Positions 48,335 to 60,466 of a stretch of DNA of 64,000 nt are shown here, one piece after another. Position numbers and translations under genes: made by a program. This stretch comes from Auricularia sp. M13 (taxonomy: Eukaryota > Basidiomycota > Agaricomycetes > Auriculariales > Auriculariaceae): contig CM073199.1 of NCBI GenBank assembly GCA_037042915.1, positions 620,001 through 684,000 on the forward strand. The letters are read 5' to 3'. The notes under the pieces are model-generated. The model made no database searches, was not told where the DNA came from, and worked only from the letters and a program-made list of their open reading frames with translations. Numbering within the stretch: position 1 is the stretch's first letter; the number at the start of each line of letters is the position of its first letter.

Positions 48335-49131
48335 CGTCTCGTCGTCGTATGGTGCTCGTGTAAGGGTGTATAAATCGGTTGGTGGTCGTGGTAGGAGGTC
48401 AAGATTGGTATCGGATCGATATGACGTCCAGGCTCCGATGACACCATATGTCTTGGCGCAGCAATCACCACGGCAACCAAGTTCCAGCTTCCTCGAACCT
48501 GGAACTGTCCAGAAGTGAATCTGAAGTCTATTTTAGTGCTTGCACGGCCATGGGATGCTGAGCCAGATAAGAAATTTTTTGAATAAACTACAATACAACA
48601 GCTGGAGGATGCTCACCGAAAGTATACCATGCACCGACCTGTCCAGCTTTCCAGACTCGCCGGCATGACAACAACCCTCTGCTGTAGCGTCTCGCCCCTG
48701 ACGCCTGAGGATCGGTCACACTACTTTCCAGAGTCTAATGCATCGAATGTCTCGGATATTCGACTCTCGAAGGCAGCACGGTGACGACGATGACAGCGAA
48801 GACACAGTTTCGTGCCCAGGCTCAACGCGTCATAGACTGCAGCTTATGTGTCTGCTGTGCAAGTTATCGTGAGTGCTGCCTGGCTGGCCATAGGTATGAG
48901 CAAATTTTAGGAGTACGCAAGTGTCTGGAACGAATTTGGTCTTGATCGACTTTAGAGATTGAAGTTAGGCGTGTGAATTCAAGTTGAAAAATTTGCCAGA
49001 TACGAACGTAGCTTCGCATCTCATGGCACTGTAAACCCCGCACACAGTATTTTTCGCTGGCATGCAAAGAGAAAGCTCTGATTGAGTGCAAAGCTGCAAG
49101 GTGGACTCCGTGTGAAGCTCAAGGATACCTG
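48335..49131. other. Intergenic, het-c promoter side
   Basis: On the minus strand this would hold the het-c promoter (TTTATACAC near 48370). No credible gene was seen in the remaining 700 bp. Confidence 0.4.
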
Positions 49132-51808
49132 CTAGGAATGCGTCCTCGGGCATGCGTGTTTATGTTCTTCCCTCCAATGCTCCCCTTGGCTAGGCAAGAC
49201 AATCAGTTTCATGTCGCGCCCAACGAGAGGACAGGCATACCAAAGTCTCGTGCAATACCTCGCCTTTCTACATGCCCCACACCTGCGAAGTACGGCACTG
49301 CGAATCCCGCAATTATCGCAATTGCGCATGGGCACGGTGTAGTTGACCTGCAGGACCTCTTCCAACAGGGAAGGTGGCGCATCGCGCCAAGCCACTGCGC
49401 TCGCGCGCGGGCTCGTCGCGCCCTCGCCGTCTATGAGCGCGCGCCATGCGGCTATTTGGGCTCGCGAGAAGCCACGGACGCCGGTGTACAAGTCGCCGCG
49501 GCTGAGATCGTTCTTCTCATCGTCTCGAGAGGGCGGCGGCGTTGTAGTCAAGTGTTTGTCGAGGATGGTAGAGTTTGCCCATACGGCGTTCGCGTACCGC
49601 TCATAGAGCGCCGTGACGACCGTATGTAGATGCGTCGAGACGGGGCGGTTCCAGATGCGCGAGTGGACGGCGGTTGCAGCTCGCCATCTTCCCTGTGAGC
49701 GCAAGGTCACTGCCAGTCTGGTGATATACGACGAACCGCTCTCACCTCGAACGGATTGCCCGAAGTCCCTGTCGGACTCGTCGTAGAGCTTGGCCGGTGT
49801 CGCAACACCTCTACCAGAACCGCCACCCCGGTTCATCGCGGCAACGTACTGCCCGTCCCACGGCGCACGCGCCAGATACTCCTCCGCCGCCCACGCCGCC
49901 ATCGGCGCGAGGTCTGTGACGTTCAGCCAGTCCTGAGACGTCCTGATATTCTTCGATTGGGGGTGTGTCAAAACGCCGGCCAAAGCGGACAGCGCGACGG
50001 TGGCCAGAAGACACTGATACAGCCGCGTCCTCGTGATCGGCGCGCTGCGGCGCGTACCATCGAGCGCATGCAACTTCCCGACGAAAGTCTCGAAGACGTC
50101 GTGCAGGTCGCGCTGGTCCGTGCTGTGGCTGATCGCATACCAGTACCACAGCGCGGTAGCGTCGCCCTTCCTCACGACCTTGGACGCCAGGCGTGCCGCA
50201 ATATGGCCGTTGCGCCGCTGGATGGCGGCCTGCATCTCGAGTATATTCGCAGCCTGGCGGCAGAACTCGTGGTCATCGTCGTCCTGCGAACAACTTCTGA
50301 GAGCAGCAGCGCAGTGGGCCAGCGTGTCTTTCCAGCTAGAGAAGGGTAACTGGAACGCGGCTGGTTCTGCGCCGCCCGCGAAAATCTGCACCGATCTAGG
50401 AGAGAAATCCACTGAGCGAGGGTCGGCGTGAAGCAAGTCTCGAAGGGCCACAGCAAGCGCGTGCATGTCGCGCGAACTCGACTCGCAGAAAGTACGCATG
50501 AGTCTATAAAACTCGGCGCGCACGTCCGATAGTTGCTTCGCGTCGCTCTGCGTGGTGTTCAGTCCGAAGAAGTGGTCCTCGCCGGTGATGCAGGTGTAAT
50601 CGGCAGCAGTCATCTGAGAGATGGGGTACACCCCGTCCGTGTCGTCGTCGTCCGCAAGACGGTCAAAGGCATAGTAGAGACCGCGCAAAGCAGCCAGCCT
50701 GTCTCCCGCAGAGTCGTAGCGCAGCGCGGCGATGAAGAAACTCCGCATTGGGTCTGTGTCGTCGGAGCGTTCCCTGACGAGAATGTTGGTCTCACAGACT
50801 GTGTACTGCAGACGCTTCAAGATGTGGGAAGCAACTTGCCGCCGAGTGGTATCCCGCGGTGCCATCGAGAGGCGCTCCATAAAGTTAATTAGGGTATATC
50901 CGCTGTCTTCGTCGAAATGCAAAAAAACAGCCCACTGGGTCCAGACGTCGAGAGCAAGCTCAAGTATCATATCGTCCTGCTTCGAGTAGGTAATCAGACT
51001 CTGGATCGAAGGTATGGCATCGACGCGGAGATCGTCCAAACAGTCGAAGCTGGCGTTGGGTAAGAGCCTGATAAGAAGTGCGAGCGCAGCCATAATGCGC
51101 AGTTCGCACGGGCTTCGTAGAGCGTCCGCTATATTATCAACAATTTCTGAAAGAGGATTCAGCGGACAAAGAACGGGAGGAAATGTTGTATCTCTCGCCT
51201 GGGTAGTGATTGAGATCTTCCCCTAGCACGTCGTCTGATGCTATCATGCTAAGCTGCAGTAGGGCCGCGGCACTAATATGCTCGTCCTGTGAATCCGTCT
51301 CGCGGCCGTCATCGAGCAGGAGAGGTATAATTTCTTCCAAATTCGAGAAGCACTCCTTGAGGCCTTCCTTCGTATTAAAGTCTAACAAAGCAGTAGTGAA
51401 TTCCTGTACGGGATAAATACGCGACAGGACCACACACACCTGGAAGTTCGTGCTCTTCGATGAGCCTTTTCATTGCGTTTGCTAGCACAGCTGGAGAATG
51501 TCTGCAGTCGGAGCGGGGCTTAGATTCATCAGAAAATATCCCCGGGTTAGAGAAGATTCGCATATGAACAGGCACGGGCATCCTGCTCGACCGGAACGGG
51601 TGCGAAGAAAAAAGAAAGAACAGTGACCGGACTTTTCCGATTCGGGGCCAGACGCGCTGCAAGCGCCGCTTGAATTCTTCCCGTCTTGTCGCGTTTCGCA
51701 GGGCCGATCTGAAGTCGCGAGTACTGAACCGTTGGTTCTTGAGGAGGATTGTTGGGTTACACTTGTGGCAGCTCTTTTGAGCTTATTGGCGATCATGGGG
51801 ATCGTCAA
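49132..51808 (-). CDS. MYND-type zinc-finger protein
   Basis: The C-terminus carries CDNCG, CGACRKARYC and, after a 54-bp intron (GTATGC to CCTAG), QGEHWREEHKHAC, which together form the MYND pattern of eight Cys/His zinc ligands. The rest (about 650 residues in one exon, 49300-51146) is an all-helical repeat-like region (MAALALLIRLLPNASFDCLD, RQVASHILKRLQYTVCETN). Upstream exons encode EFTTALLDFNTKEGLKECF, LLQLSMIASDDVLGEDLN and LLKNQRFSTRDFRSALRNAT. MYND domains bind proline-rich partners, so a scaffold role is inferred. One intron (51147-51198) has a GC-AG border. The first exon is not resolved: an in-frame stop lies just above KSCHKCNPTILL, so the true start is upstream, near or beyond 51808. 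Confidence 0.8.
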
Positions 51809-52112
51809 GGCTATCAGATGATCTTCGTGTTCGCGGGAGGTATATGATGATTACCAAGCAGGCTGCGAGGAAGTGTCGACTTCGTCATTTCAAGATCCGG
51901 ACCGTGAGCTTATTTAGACTCACAAAAGCCTTCTGTGAGATTACCACTGGTCCAAGAAGTCAACTCGGTTCAAGGCAAATAGTGTGAAATGCTGGTTCAA
52001 AGATAGCTATTACAGTCAGTAACACTCGGCCGGATGTTGTAGCCCAACCGCTTTCAAAGGTCCATGCGTAAGTCGGCATTGAAACCCAGCCGGTTCCGGT
52101 GCCTTGGGCTGC

Positions 52113-52119
52113 TATAAAT
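52113..52119 (+). promoter_or_regulatory. TATA box of the hydrolase gene
   Basis: TATAAAT, 76 bp before the ATG at 52195. Confidence 0.5.
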
Positions 52120-52194
52120 CAGGGCGCTCCTGCCGACCATCCATCTGCCAGAGCAACTCATCACCGCCAAAGTCGAAGTCGAAATCTACCTACT

Positions 52195-53502
52195 ATGAGC
52201 TTCTGCAAGGACTGCGTCGTCGCCGTGACCCACGAGGGTACGCCCACCGGTTAGTCTGCAATCTTATCGGGAATGAGGGGGATATGCCGCTTATCGTATC
52301 GCAGGCAAGATCGAGAAGATCGGCGGCGTCGATACCTACGTAGCGCTCCCTGAGGGCGACTACCCCAAGGACAAGGCCATTCTCTTCCTGACTGGTGCGT
52401 GGAGTGTGCTCTGCGCTGACCGCGCGGTTCTCAACCCGGTCCCAGACGTCTTCGGTATTCGGTTCCCGAACAACCAGGTGCGTAAGCCGTCCTCGTCATG
52501 ATCATCTATTTTGCGCCGTGCTGACTATTGAACGGTTCGAATACAGCTCCTCGTAAGACTTGCACGGCGCAACGTTCTCCGGCTTAGTCAGTTGACGTGG
52601 CTCCTTTACGATTGACAGGCGGACGATTTTGCCCGCAATGGGTTCCAGGTGAGCGCTGAGTGAAGCGCTCGGTCCACAGGGGTCGGTCACAGTGCTGAAT
52701 AAAGTCATCGTCTCTCCTTTCCAGGTGTACGCGCCCGACTACCTCAGCAACGACCCTATCACCGACTCCATGTTTGGAAACCCCGATGTGAGCTCGATAG
52801 ATACGGGTTGTGCTTTCCGCATTCATACGAGTCTGGGGATAGTGGGATATTGCTCGTGACTGGTTCCCCAAGCACACGAAGGAGCAGACGCGGCCGCTGC
52901 TCGACAAGGTGATCGAGGGACTCAAGGCGAAGGGCATTACGACATTCGGAGCCACCGGTGCGATCATTTCTCACTGCAACGCGTGAGGTCCTCGCCCTGA
53001 CTCATCCCGGGCCTCACTTACAGGATACTGCTTCGGAGGTATGCCGGCACACCCTCGCCACTGTCACGTGGATGCTGAGATGCGACTCTGCTAGCTCGCT
53101 ACGCCGTCGACCTCGCGCACGAGAACAAGGTCAAGTCGATCGTGCTCAGCCACCCGTCGCTGCTCCAGGTCCCCGCGGACTTCGAGAAGCTTCTGGAGGT
53201 GTCCAACGTCCCGGTTCTCATTAACTCGTGCGAGATCGACCCGCAGTTCCCGCCGGAGGCGCAGGCAAAGACCGACGCGCTGCTCGGCGGCGGAAAGTAC
53301 AAGCCCGGATACGAGCGCACATACTGGCCCGGCTGCACGCACGGATTTGCTGTGAGTCGCTTCCCAGCACTGACATGCGTCCCTAGTTTGGATTGCTGAT
53401 CTGCGTGTGTAGGTCCGCGGCGACTTGAGCAAGCCGGAGATCAAGGCGGGCAAGGAGGGCGCTTTCAAGGCTGCCGTCGAGTGGTTCATCAAAACGCTGT
53501 AA
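52195..53502 (+). CDS. Dienelactone hydrolase family protein
   Basis: Starts MSFCKDCVVAVTHEGTPTG. Exons give KIEKIGGVDTYVALPEGDYP, DKAILFLTDVFGIRFPNNQ, LLADDFARNGFQ, VYAPDYLSNDPI, TKEQTRPLLDKVIEGLKAKG and TFGATGYCFGG with the nucleophile Cys. Next is YAVDLAHENKVKSIVLSHPS, then NVPVLINSCEIDPQFPPEAQ with the acidic residue, and YWPGCTHGFAVRGDLSKPE with the catalytic His. This is the complete Cys-Asp-His set of the DLH alpha/beta hydrolases, about 245 residues, cytosolic. Fungal members resemble carboxymethylenebutenolidase but natural substrates are mostly unknown. Seven short introns, several confirmed by restored motifs. Intact. Confidence 0.88.
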
Positions 53503-53853
53503 TTCTGAAGCTGCGGCCCGCCGATTGGACTGTTTATCGCTTGTATGGCTCCAAGAATAAGAATGTTTTACATGAAATAATCTGAATTGGCGGCGTCTCA
53601 AGAGTAAGCCGTAGACGCGTGAGAGAAGGAATCAGAGCGCTTTGTACGCCTCTGGATTTACACGTCTGCGATGATGAGGTTCGGGGATTTCACTTAACAG
53701 CGTCGTAAAACTCTGCTAGAGTGCGTGATGAGCTTTTCGTGATCGCGAACCCGTATGCCTCCTCGGAGACCGGAACGCGCCGCGATCCTTGAGCGCATCC
53801 CTTTCACTGGCTGTAGGGGCACTTCGTCATAAATGATGTCAGCACCTGGGGTC

Positions 53854-53860
53854 CATATAA
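53854..53860 (+). promoter_or_regulatory. TATA-like box
   Basis: CATATAA, about 75 bp upstream of the ATG at 53929. Confidence 0.4.
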
Positions 53861-53928
53861 CCTCTGCTGCAAGGACTGCGAAAGTGTATCGAAGAATCAC
53901 CTTGAATCTCCTCACGCTTCATACAACC

Positions 53929-54307
53929 ATGTCTACCTACGACCAAGGAGCTGCTCCGGCAAAGATCTACCACCCGAGGGCTCAGCCACTCGGACAGAAG
54001 GGTCCTGGTTAGCCAATGGCTCTTTTTGAGCGTATCCTTCGAACTGACGGAGTATAGACACCACCAAGTTGAACAGCGGAAGCAGCAGCGCGTCGTCCGC
54101 GGGCAATGCCTCTGAGATGGGAAAGAGCCATGCGACTGGTCCTTCCATCGTCCCTCAGAAGATTCAGGAAGTGAGATACGCTCCAAAGTGCTCGAACGAG
54201 CCTGCACACTGACCGTTATTCCGCATTGGTAGCTCGCGCCCGAGGGACTTGAGCGTGCGCTTCCAAACGCGATTCATGACACATCTGCTCTCCCGCCCAG
54301 GGACTAG
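53929..54307 (+). CDS. Small conserved fungal protein of unknown function (copy B)
   Basis: Three exons: MSTYDQGAAPAKIYHPRAQP followed by LGQKGP, then TTKLNSGSSSASSAGNASEM and GKSHATGPSIVPQKIQE, then LAPEGLERALPNAIHDTS ending ALPPRD. Introns about 50 and 58 bp. It is the paralogue of the gene at 12335; exon boundaries and the last two exons correspond almost residue for residue, while the first exon and the Ser/Ala insert differ. Such conservation of a sub-100-residue protein in two distant copies argues for function, but none is known to me. Confidence 0.75.
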
Positions 54308-54862
54308 AAGGGAATTCAAATCGTTTCCTTCTATGTGTTTGAATAGAATGTATTATTATCACGTTGAGTAGAAATGAATTTGTACATCACATCATTTACT
54401 TCACGGCAAACCGGTGGATTACTCAAGAGAGCTCCCCGGCATAGCATAGTCGGAAATCCGTTAGCATTTACCATCATTGAGCATTTCGATGTGATTTGAA
54501 ACTATTAAGTACTGTATACGATCTATAATGAACCCTGAACCGTAATTAATAACCTGTACAGAACTTCTCTCAAGTACTTCGAAGTGTATGTAATAGAAAT
54601 ACAGGATTCATACTCTTATAGGCTTTCATTGTGCAATACGCGATGAACAGCGTGTTGTTCCTTGAATCTGCGGGAGCTATTTACGGCGTCATCGGCACAC
54701 GCTCTCGGAAGCATCCTGATCGGATTACTTGCATGCCACGCCGTCATCCTGCAGCCTCAGGTCACTCATCTGCGCTGCTGGTGCTCGGGCGACGATAGAG
54801 CTTCTTCCAGCGGAGCTTGTTACCGTTGTTCGCCTTCCTGAACGAGCTTATATCCTCTGGCC
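54308..54862. other. AT-richer intergenic spacer
   Basis: Contains the 3' end region of the small gene and the upstream region of the TLDc gene. No coding signal seen. Confidence 0.4.
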
Positions 54863-56802
54863 ATGTCGCAACCGGGCTCACCACCGCGCCGCCTCCAGAT
54901 GCCTCTGCCACCCGCAGAGGGCAACCTCATAGACCTCTCGACGCCGACGCCTAGCTCAACCGGCTCGCAGGACGCGGACTTTGGCGCGTTTGTGTCGAGC
55001 CCTGACCCGCCCTTGGCCATGCAGACGTCGGCGGCGGCAGCGACGGCGTTCGACCCCTTGGCAGCTTTGGAGCCAGGGCCACTCTCGCCAGCCTCGCCTG
55101 AAACCGCACAGACTCAGCGCCCAGCTTCTATGGACTTTTTCAGCGGTGCCACGCAGCGCACGATGCAAAAACGTGCGGACGTGCTGGGCGAGCTGCTGGC
55201 GCACGAGGACGACCCTCTTTACTGGGTTGAGCGGCAGCAGCCTGATCCTACGACGGATGCCTTGACTGAAGGCCTGCATACGCCCATGTTTGAGCAACCG
55301 CAGCAGCCTGTATCGCCTCCGGTGCTGCAGCGAGTGCTGTCGGCGACAACATTGCCTCCACCGCCGAAAGCAGATGCACCTGTCGATGTCCACGCGCCCA
55401 AGCCTCGGCAGGCAGCGCCCAAGCATTCCAAGCGGCACGGCAGCGATCTGCTAGATTTCGACGACGATGTCAAGTTGCCGGAGGAGGGTCCGCCTTCGCC
55501 GCCTCCCACACCATTGAACGGACATCCGGTACCACTGAGCCCACCACCGCAGGCGCAGCGACCTGTGGCATCCCCTCTGCAGAGCTCCTCGCGCTCGCCC
55601 AGCCGCTCCCGCTCGCACTCCACGACGCCTACCCCTGGTACCGTGCTCTCACGCACAGGCACGCTGGGTCGCAAATGGATGTCGTCGCTCCTCTCGTCCG
55701 CATCATCTTCCACAGCCTCCTCATCGCTCCCCACAACAGACGAAGTGACGCCGCAATTCTCGCCGCGGCGCACGGACTCGCTCGCCATGCTTAGCAGCAC
55801 CGTTAAGCATCCGCCGGGGCCCGTCGCGAGCACCAGTCTATCCAGCGTGTCGCATGGGACGCCGTTCGCGCGCGGCGCGTACGTCCCGCCGAGCGGCGCG
55901 CCGGCGTTCAAGGGCGACCGAGAGTGGGACCGCGGCTTCGAGTTTTCCGCAGCGGAGCAGGCGGGCGCGCCCGTCACGCTCGCCGGGCGTAGCGCCGCTA
56001 CCGCGCCCGTGCTCTCTGCCGCAGCCGCTGCCCGCGTGCGCTTTTCCCATTTCCTTGCTTATTGCGTATTTACACGTTCTTTGTTGTAGCTTCGCCCGCA
56101 CCTCCCGCCGCTCGCACGCCTCGAGCCGACATGGACGCTGCTCTACTCCCTCGACCAGCACGGCATCTCGCTGAGCACGCTCTACAAGCGCTGCGCGAAC
56201 CCTGCGGACGAGGAGACGCCGCGGCAGACGCTCGTCGTCGTGCGCGACGCGGACGACGGCATATTCGGTGCGTTCGTGCCCGAGGGCGTTGGCATGCACC
56301 GCGGGTACTACGGCAGTGGCGAATCGTGCGTAGCGCTGTCTCCTCCCCTCCCTGCCGACGGTCTAATTACCGTCCACTCTTGCTAGATTTCTCTGGCGCG
56401 CGACGCGAACGCGGCCAAATGGCGAGGACGACGGTGTACAGGTTTACCACTGGACGGGCCGGAACACGTACGTCGCGTTGTGCGAACCTGCGTACGTGTC
56501 CTTTGGTGGCGGGTGAGTCTCCCTCGTCCTCCTCCCGAAATGCCTTCAATGCTCATCCTATCGTCCACTTTTCCAGAGATGGGCACTACGGCCTCTGGCT
56601 GGACGCGACGCTCTTCGACGGCTCGTCCGCGCGCTGCCCGACCTTCGATAACGACGTGCTGTCCGGCCCGCCGAGGCCGTACGAGCCCCACGAAGCCCCC
56701 ACCCACCGCGATCTCGGGGAGGGCGAGAAGAAGGACGAACAGCCGGTCACAGACAAGTTTGAGTGCGTCGGGCTCGAGGTGTGGTGGATCGGTTCTGCTT
56801 GA
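54863..56802 (+). CDS. TLDc-domain (OXR1-type) protein
   Basis: The ATG at 54863 (MSQPGSPPRRLQMPLPPAEG) opens a Pro/Ser-rich, probably disordered N-terminus of about 390 residues including HEDDPLYWVERQQPD. After an intron (GTGCGC to TTGTAG) the TLDc domain follows: RPHLPPLARLEPTWTLLYSL, DQHGISLSTLYKRCANPADE, VVVRDADDGIFGAFVPEGVG, YYGSGES then FLWRAT, YHWTGRNTYVALCEPAYVSF, DGHYGLWLDATLFDGSSARC and FECVGLEVWWIG near the end. OXR1-type TLDc proteins protect against oxidative damage and can bind the V-ATPase; this role is inferred from the domain. About 560 residues, intact, four exons. Confidence 0.9.
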
Positions 56803-57408
56803 GGTTCAAGTCTCGACGATAACCTCCCGGTTGGAGTCGGGGGCCCATTGTGTACAGTAGTTTAGTCGCTCTCTTTGCAATCGCTCTGCGGCCCCGAAGT
56901 TTGCTTCGGTGGAACCTTAACCACTCGTGAAACCGCGTTGATTGTCGTTTTGTTTGAGGATGCAGCTTCGGGCTCAGTGATGGTTCATGAAAATCATTCC
57001 AGGCGTGCTGGACGGACTGTCGGCTGATCACATTCGGTATGGCATGCGCGTCTTTCTAGGACTCGAGGCACGAGGATCTTTGTGCCCTTGTTGTCTAGAT
57101 TCATCATGGAAGCCGCGCTGTCGCGACAGGCAACACCTCGTCGCATCTGGAACTTGGATGTCCGGCCGCAAACCGCGACGCGTCTACTCTCTGCGCCGGT
57201 CGGCGCGAACATATGACATTCTGCTGCCGCCGGGATACGTGTCGCGCCAACTCCGTGCGTCCGTGTTGACCATGCCCGACTGCGAGGTTACAGCAAGGTG
57301 TCAGAAGCTGAGAAATATGCAGCTCTGTCTTTTCGTGCTCTATGGTCACTCAGAGCCATGGAACGAGGCCCACTGCCGTTAACAAATCTTTTGCTCCGGT
57401 TTTCCCCC

Positions 57409-58612
57409 AGTCTTCCCGCCTCCTGATCTTTTTGGCCCTCAGACGTTGTGTACAGCGGTCGTCACTGGGGCACTCTTTGTCGCATGGGAATACCGATGCG
57501 GCAACACGGCGCTCGTGCCGCTCAAGCTCTTCAAGAATCGGACGCAGGTCGGCGCATCTCTCGCTGCAGCGTGCAATCGGTGAGTTTAACGGAAATATCG
57601 AATCGTGCCACCACTGCGCTTGCTGACGTTCTTCGGCTCGAAGCATGGGGTATTTCTTAGCGCCATTCGACCCCCCCCTGTACTTCCAGGCTGTGAAGGG
57701 GCGCAGCCCGACCATGTCTGGCGTCGACATCATGCCCGTCATCATCACGATAGTCATTACCTCTGGCGTCGTCGGTTTTCTCATCTCGGTAGGTTGCCTG
57801 CACCTTAACGCGCACCACCGTACCACTCTCATTGCCTTAACAACAGAAAATGGGCCGTTATTGGCACTTCCTCGTCCTGGGACCTATCGCCGGCGCTGTC
57901 GGGTTTGGACTCATCTTCACGATGGACGAGCATTCAAGCTGGGGAAAGATTATCGGCTTTCAGTACGTAGTCATTTATAGTCTTACTGCATGGCACTACA
58001 TAGAGTGCTAACGACGACCGGCCCACTCACAGGATTCTCATTGGCGTCAGCATCGGAGCAACCATGCAGACGACGATGATCGCACTCCAGGCAGACACCG
58101 CCAAGGAGCTCATCCCACAGGCCACAGGCATCCTAACATACACCCAGGTCATGGGCGGCATCGTTTCTCTGGCCGTGATAGGGTGCGCTGTGTCACATTT
58201 TCTGTCCATTGCTCGACGCTGACCCTTTTGCGTGTTGCAGAGCCGTCTTCCAAAGCAAACTGGCCGGTGGCCTGCAAAAATACGCGCCAGATGCCCCCAT
58301 CGAAGTATGCACATTCCAGTGTTTCTGAACCCCTGACTGATTGGTGTCTCGCTCCAGCTGCTGCGGAAGTCAGTCGAAGCCTTGGCGGACCTCTCGCCGG
58401 AGCAGCGGCCGGGCGCCATCCATGCCTATGTCAAGGCGCTGCGGTGGTGCATTGCGCCGCTTGGCGTGGTGGCTAGTGTCTTCACGTCGTTCTTCTCGTT
58501 GATAATACGCAACGTCAACCTGCGTAAACAAGAAGGCAGCCTGGACAGCGCGACATTTCCGCCTCCTGGCGATGCGAAAGCGGAGAAGGTCTTGACTCAA
58601 AATGCGGCCTGA
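57409..58612 (+). pseudogene. MFS exporter, C-terminal half only
   Basis: Exons encode DLFGPQTLCTAVVTGALFVA, LVPLKLFKNRTQVGASLAA, MGYFLAPFDPPLYFQAVKG, SPTMSGVDIMPVIITIVIT, WHFLVLGPIAGAVGFGLIF, IGATMQTTMIALQADTAKE and TGILTYTQVMGGIVSLAV. It ends in a last helix (CIAPLGVVASVFTSFFSLII) and a short tail. This matches about the last six membrane segments of a drug:H+ antiporter-type (DHA2-like) MFS protein of usually 550-600 residues. The 600 bp upstream (56803-57408) contain no membrane segments, MFS motif or start, so the 5' half is missing. It is therefore most likely a truncated relic, although its exons remain open and spliceable. Confidence 0.7.
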
Positions 58613-58827
58613 TTCTGTGGAAGGACAAGATCAAAAAGACGCAGGCCTAGATACAGCCCAAAATTCTCAATTTTCTGTACCTGAAACATCTAGCGCGGTG
58701 CATATTTTGGAGCAGATTACGGACATGGATGCGTGGAAAAGTCAGAGAGGCGGAAGTGGTATCAAAGTGGTATAGAACTCCGCTGTCACGCTTTTGCCCT
58801 CCGCCGCGTTGCCTGTCGACCGGCTTC

Positions 58828-60291
58828 ATGGCAGATGAACCTAGTCAAGCAACCGCGCTCCGCGCTTGGGCAGAGTCCAAGGGCGCGAGGTTCCATCCCG
58901 CATTGCAGTTTCGGCAAGGTCCTTTCGTCGCGTTCGCATTCCGTCCTAGTATTCAAGCATCTTCAGCGCAGATGTCAATGGCATGTCCGTATACACACGC
59001 TCTGAGATTGCTCCGGATACACCAGTTATATCAGCACCAGTTGCTCTCGCGGTCACACCCGCTGTCGCCCTCGATGCTCTCCGACAAATTCTCGGGGAAA
59101 GCGCCGACTTGCGCTCGCTGACTGAGAGGGAGCTTGTGTGCACCTACCTATCGATGCATTGGATCAGCAAGGAAGTCGGGATTGAAGAAGAGTGCGTTCG
59201 TTCACGTACTTTCGATCGTGCTGGGCTGACGCCAGCCACGTCGTTCAGCACATCAAAATACCTTGGGCATGGTCCATACGTCGAATCTCTGCCAGCTCGT
59301 ACTCAACTGAGGACGCCCCTGCATTTTACTCCAGAGGAGCTCACGCTTCTGCGTGGGACCAACATGGCTTCTGCTGTAAACGAACGGAAGGCCGCATGGC
59401 GCGCGGAATGGGAACGATGTCGACTCATCGTCGGCCAGTGGGGTGAGCAGTTTACCTGGTAAGTGAATATCGCAAAAACCCAGTCATGCATCTCAATTAA
59501 TCATCCTTTGTGCAGGGAACACTATCTTACTGCCAGCACCCATCTATCCGCACGCGCTTTCCCATCGACGTTGATCAGCACAGCACCTTCACTTGTCGCG
59601 ACGCCGTCTTCGCACCCCATTCTCTTACCCGTGATAGACTCGCTGAACCATGCGCGCGCACAGCCCGTCTCATGGTCCGTCTCGACAGACGATAGCGGAG
59701 CGTATACGCTGTCCATCATCCAGCATGCACGCATCGCCGCTGGCGACGAAGTCTTTAACAACTACGGCCCGAAACCAAACGCAGAGCTCGTCCTCGGGTA
59801 CGGGTTCGCTTTGGAAAACAACCCGGATGACACGTTAGTGCTGAAACTCGCGGGCGCCGGTGAACGCACGGAAATCGGACGAAACGGGCTGGGCATGGAC
59901 CGAGTTGTCATGGATGTACGGGCGGCGCTGGTCGCACAGACAGGCGAGGAACCTACGCATGAGCACGAGGACATCGTGCTGCAGTATGATGCGGGGTTCA
60001 TGCTCGCTGACATGCTCGAGCAACGACTCGCCAAGATGCCGGACCTTGCGAATCTCTCGGAAACGTCGCCCCCGCAGGGTGTGCGGCCGGAGGTCTTGCG
60101 GATGCTAAAATTTTATGTGCAAGGTGGGTATGCATTGAACCCATTAGCGCATGACTGTAACTTCTGCAGGTCAAAGGGACATTCTCCGAGATGCAGTTGG
60201 CTGGGCAAAGGATGGGCTTGAACACTTGTCGCGTCGCGCTGCAGAGCTTGGTGTTGATCTCGGCGAAGATGAGGATGAGGAGTTAATGTGA
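58828..60291 (+). CDS. SET-domain protein (Rubisco LSMT/SETD-like)
   Basis: Starts MADEPSQATALRAWAESKGA, followed by ARFHPALQFRQ and, after a short intron, DVNGMSVYTRSEIAPDTPVI. Next come LVCTYLSMHWISKEVG, LGHGPYVESLP, FTPEELTLLRGTNMASAVNE, and then the SET core: LLPVIDSLNHARAQPVSW, ARIAAGDEVFNNYGPKPNAE and LVLGYGFALENNPDDTLVLK. It ends GEDEDEELM. The DSLNHARAQ and NNYGPKPNAELVLGYGF motifs are the AdoMet-binding and catalytic signature of the RKM/SETD3/SETD6-like class, which methylates non-histone lysines. Substrate unknown. About 440 residues, four or five exons, intact. Confidence 0.88.
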
Positions 60292-60466
60292 TTCGTACCT
60301 ACTTGTCATGTTGAGAGTCGATGTACAACTGCCCAGTGAATCTGTGATGCAGATTTCTCCGAGACCGGCGAACCGGGATGATGATGTCCGTCATTTCTTC
60401 CGCGCTCTTCGAGAACGACGCGATGATCATGAAGCTGAAGACCGACGTTGGCCTCGTTCCACGACT

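Noticed and set aside
56987-57382. 131-codon frame upstream of the MFS exons as the missing N-terminal half
   Set aside because: Contains no membrane segments and no MFS loop motif.
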